A stretch of DNA of 5,739 nt. It comes from Desulfonatronaceae bacterium UBA663 (GTDB lineage Bacteria > Desulfobacterota > Desulfovibrionia > Desulfovibrionales > Desulfonatronaceae). Position 1 is the stretch's first letter, and each line of letters begins with the position of its first letter. Shown here in pieces: positions 5,206-5,739 of this stretch. A program made the translations under genes and the position numbers. Under the pieces are notes generated by a model, which was not told where the DNA came from, made no database searches, and worked only from the letters and a program-made list of their open reading frames with translations. The DNA is taken from contig DBNV01000031.1 in the NCBI GenBank assembly GCA_002299865.1, positions 1 to 5,739 on the forward strand, read 5' to 3'.

Positions 5206-5739
5206 GTGAGCGGCAACACCTTTGGACGTCTGTTCCGACTGACCACCTTTGGCGAGTCCCATGGAGCCGGCCTGGGCGGAGTGATCGACGGCTGTCCGGC
5301 GCACATCCCATTGGGCGAGGAGGTCATCCAACGCGAGCTGGACCGGCGCAAACCCGGACAAGGACTCGGAACCACCGCCCGGAAGGAGACCGATCAGGTC
5401 AGGCTTCTTTCCGGGGTGTTCGAGGGGATGACCACGGGAACGCCCATCGGTTTTGTGATTTTCAATCAGGACCAACGCAGCCGCGATTACTCCCACTTAG
5501 AGCACGTGTTCAGACCGGGGCACGCGGATTTCACCTATCAGGCCAAGTACGGAATCCGGGACCATCGCGGCGGCGGACGCTCCTCGGGCCGGGAAACCGT
5601 CAGCCGAGTGGTCGGCGGGGCTGTTGCCCAGGAATTTCTGCGCGCCATGGGGATCACGGTCCAGGCGTACGCCGTGGAATTGGGAGGAATCGCGATCCAA
5701 GGTCCACCTATCCTGAATGGCCTCGCAGATAGCCTCGCA
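5206..5739 (+). CDS. aroC: Chorismate synthase, N-terminal part (runs off the window)
   Basis: Chorismate synthase performs the last step of the shikimate pathway, converting 5-enolpyruvylshikimate 3-phosphate to chorismate with reduced FMN in the cytoplasm. The first 178 residues are visible, about half of the usual 350-390. The N-terminus GNTFGRLFRLTTFGESHG is the family signature, with His19 in GESHG. FRPGHADFTY carries His106 and is followed by the second signature, KYGIRDHRGGGRSSGRET; both histidines belong to the conserved active-site set. The start is GTG 5206, supported by GGGAGG 4 nt before it and by the canonical N-terminus (MSGNTFG). No frameshift is seen in the visible part. It lies 218 bp after ccmC on the same strand and has no metabolic link to cytochrome assembly; whether it shares the ccm transcript cannot be judged. 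Confidence 0.98.
   Translation, partial: MSGNTFGRLFRLTTFGESHGAGLGGVIDGCPAHIPLGEEVIQRELDRRKPGQGLGTTARKETDQVRLLSGVFEGMTTGTPIGFVIFNQDQRSRDYSHLEHVFRPGHADFTYQAKYGIRDHRGGGRSSGRETVSRVVGGAVAQEFLRAMGITVQAYAVELGGIAIQGPPILNGLADSLA

Overview
The window is a high-GC stretch of bacterial chromosome that most likely comes from a sulfate-reducing deltaproteobacterium of the Desulfovibrio type (Desulfovibrionales). The main evidence is the cytochrome c maturation (Ccm, System I) cluster in the order ccmE-ccmF-ccmA-ccmB-ccmC. Its CcmE carries the cysteine-type haem-binding motif (Cys-Pro-Ser-Arg-x) typical of Desulfovibrio, in place of the histidine found in E. coli. No ccmG, ccmH or ccmI is present next to it. 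The genus is inference.

Layout. Positions 1-14 hold only the first codons of a divergent minus-strand gene, with a strong ribosome-binding site. Positions 30-101 are a very AT-rich island with a near-consensus sigma70 promoter facing left and a weaker one facing right. Positions 141-412 are the frameshifted 3' remnant of a CNNM/hemolysin-like CBS-domain gene. Five plus-strand ccm genes run from 436 to 4987. A 218-bp gap with a strong palindrome, two smaller hairpins and no convincing gene follows. The 5' part of aroC (chorismate synthase) runs off the right edge.

How the genes work together. CcmA (ATPase) and CcmB (membrane partner) form an ABC complex with CcmC. CcmC, a WWD-domain protein, loads haem onto CcmE, a membrane-anchored periplasmic haem chaperone. 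CcmF, a large WWD-domain haem lyase, takes haem from CcmE and attaches it to apocytochrome c. ccmF to ccmC are tightly packed (gaps of 10, -8 and 7 nt), so they are probably one transcription unit with ccmE.

The most unusual observation is a near-perfect tandem duplication of about 105 bp (809-912 and 915-1019) covering the last 16 codons of ccmE and its downstream sequence. The copy still attached to ccmE has CAT (His) where the detached copy has TAT (Tyr). The CcmE actually encoded therefore ends in Cys-x-x-x-His instead of the family's Cys-x-x-x-Tyr, and the 'normal' motif survives only as an untranslated fossil before ccmF.
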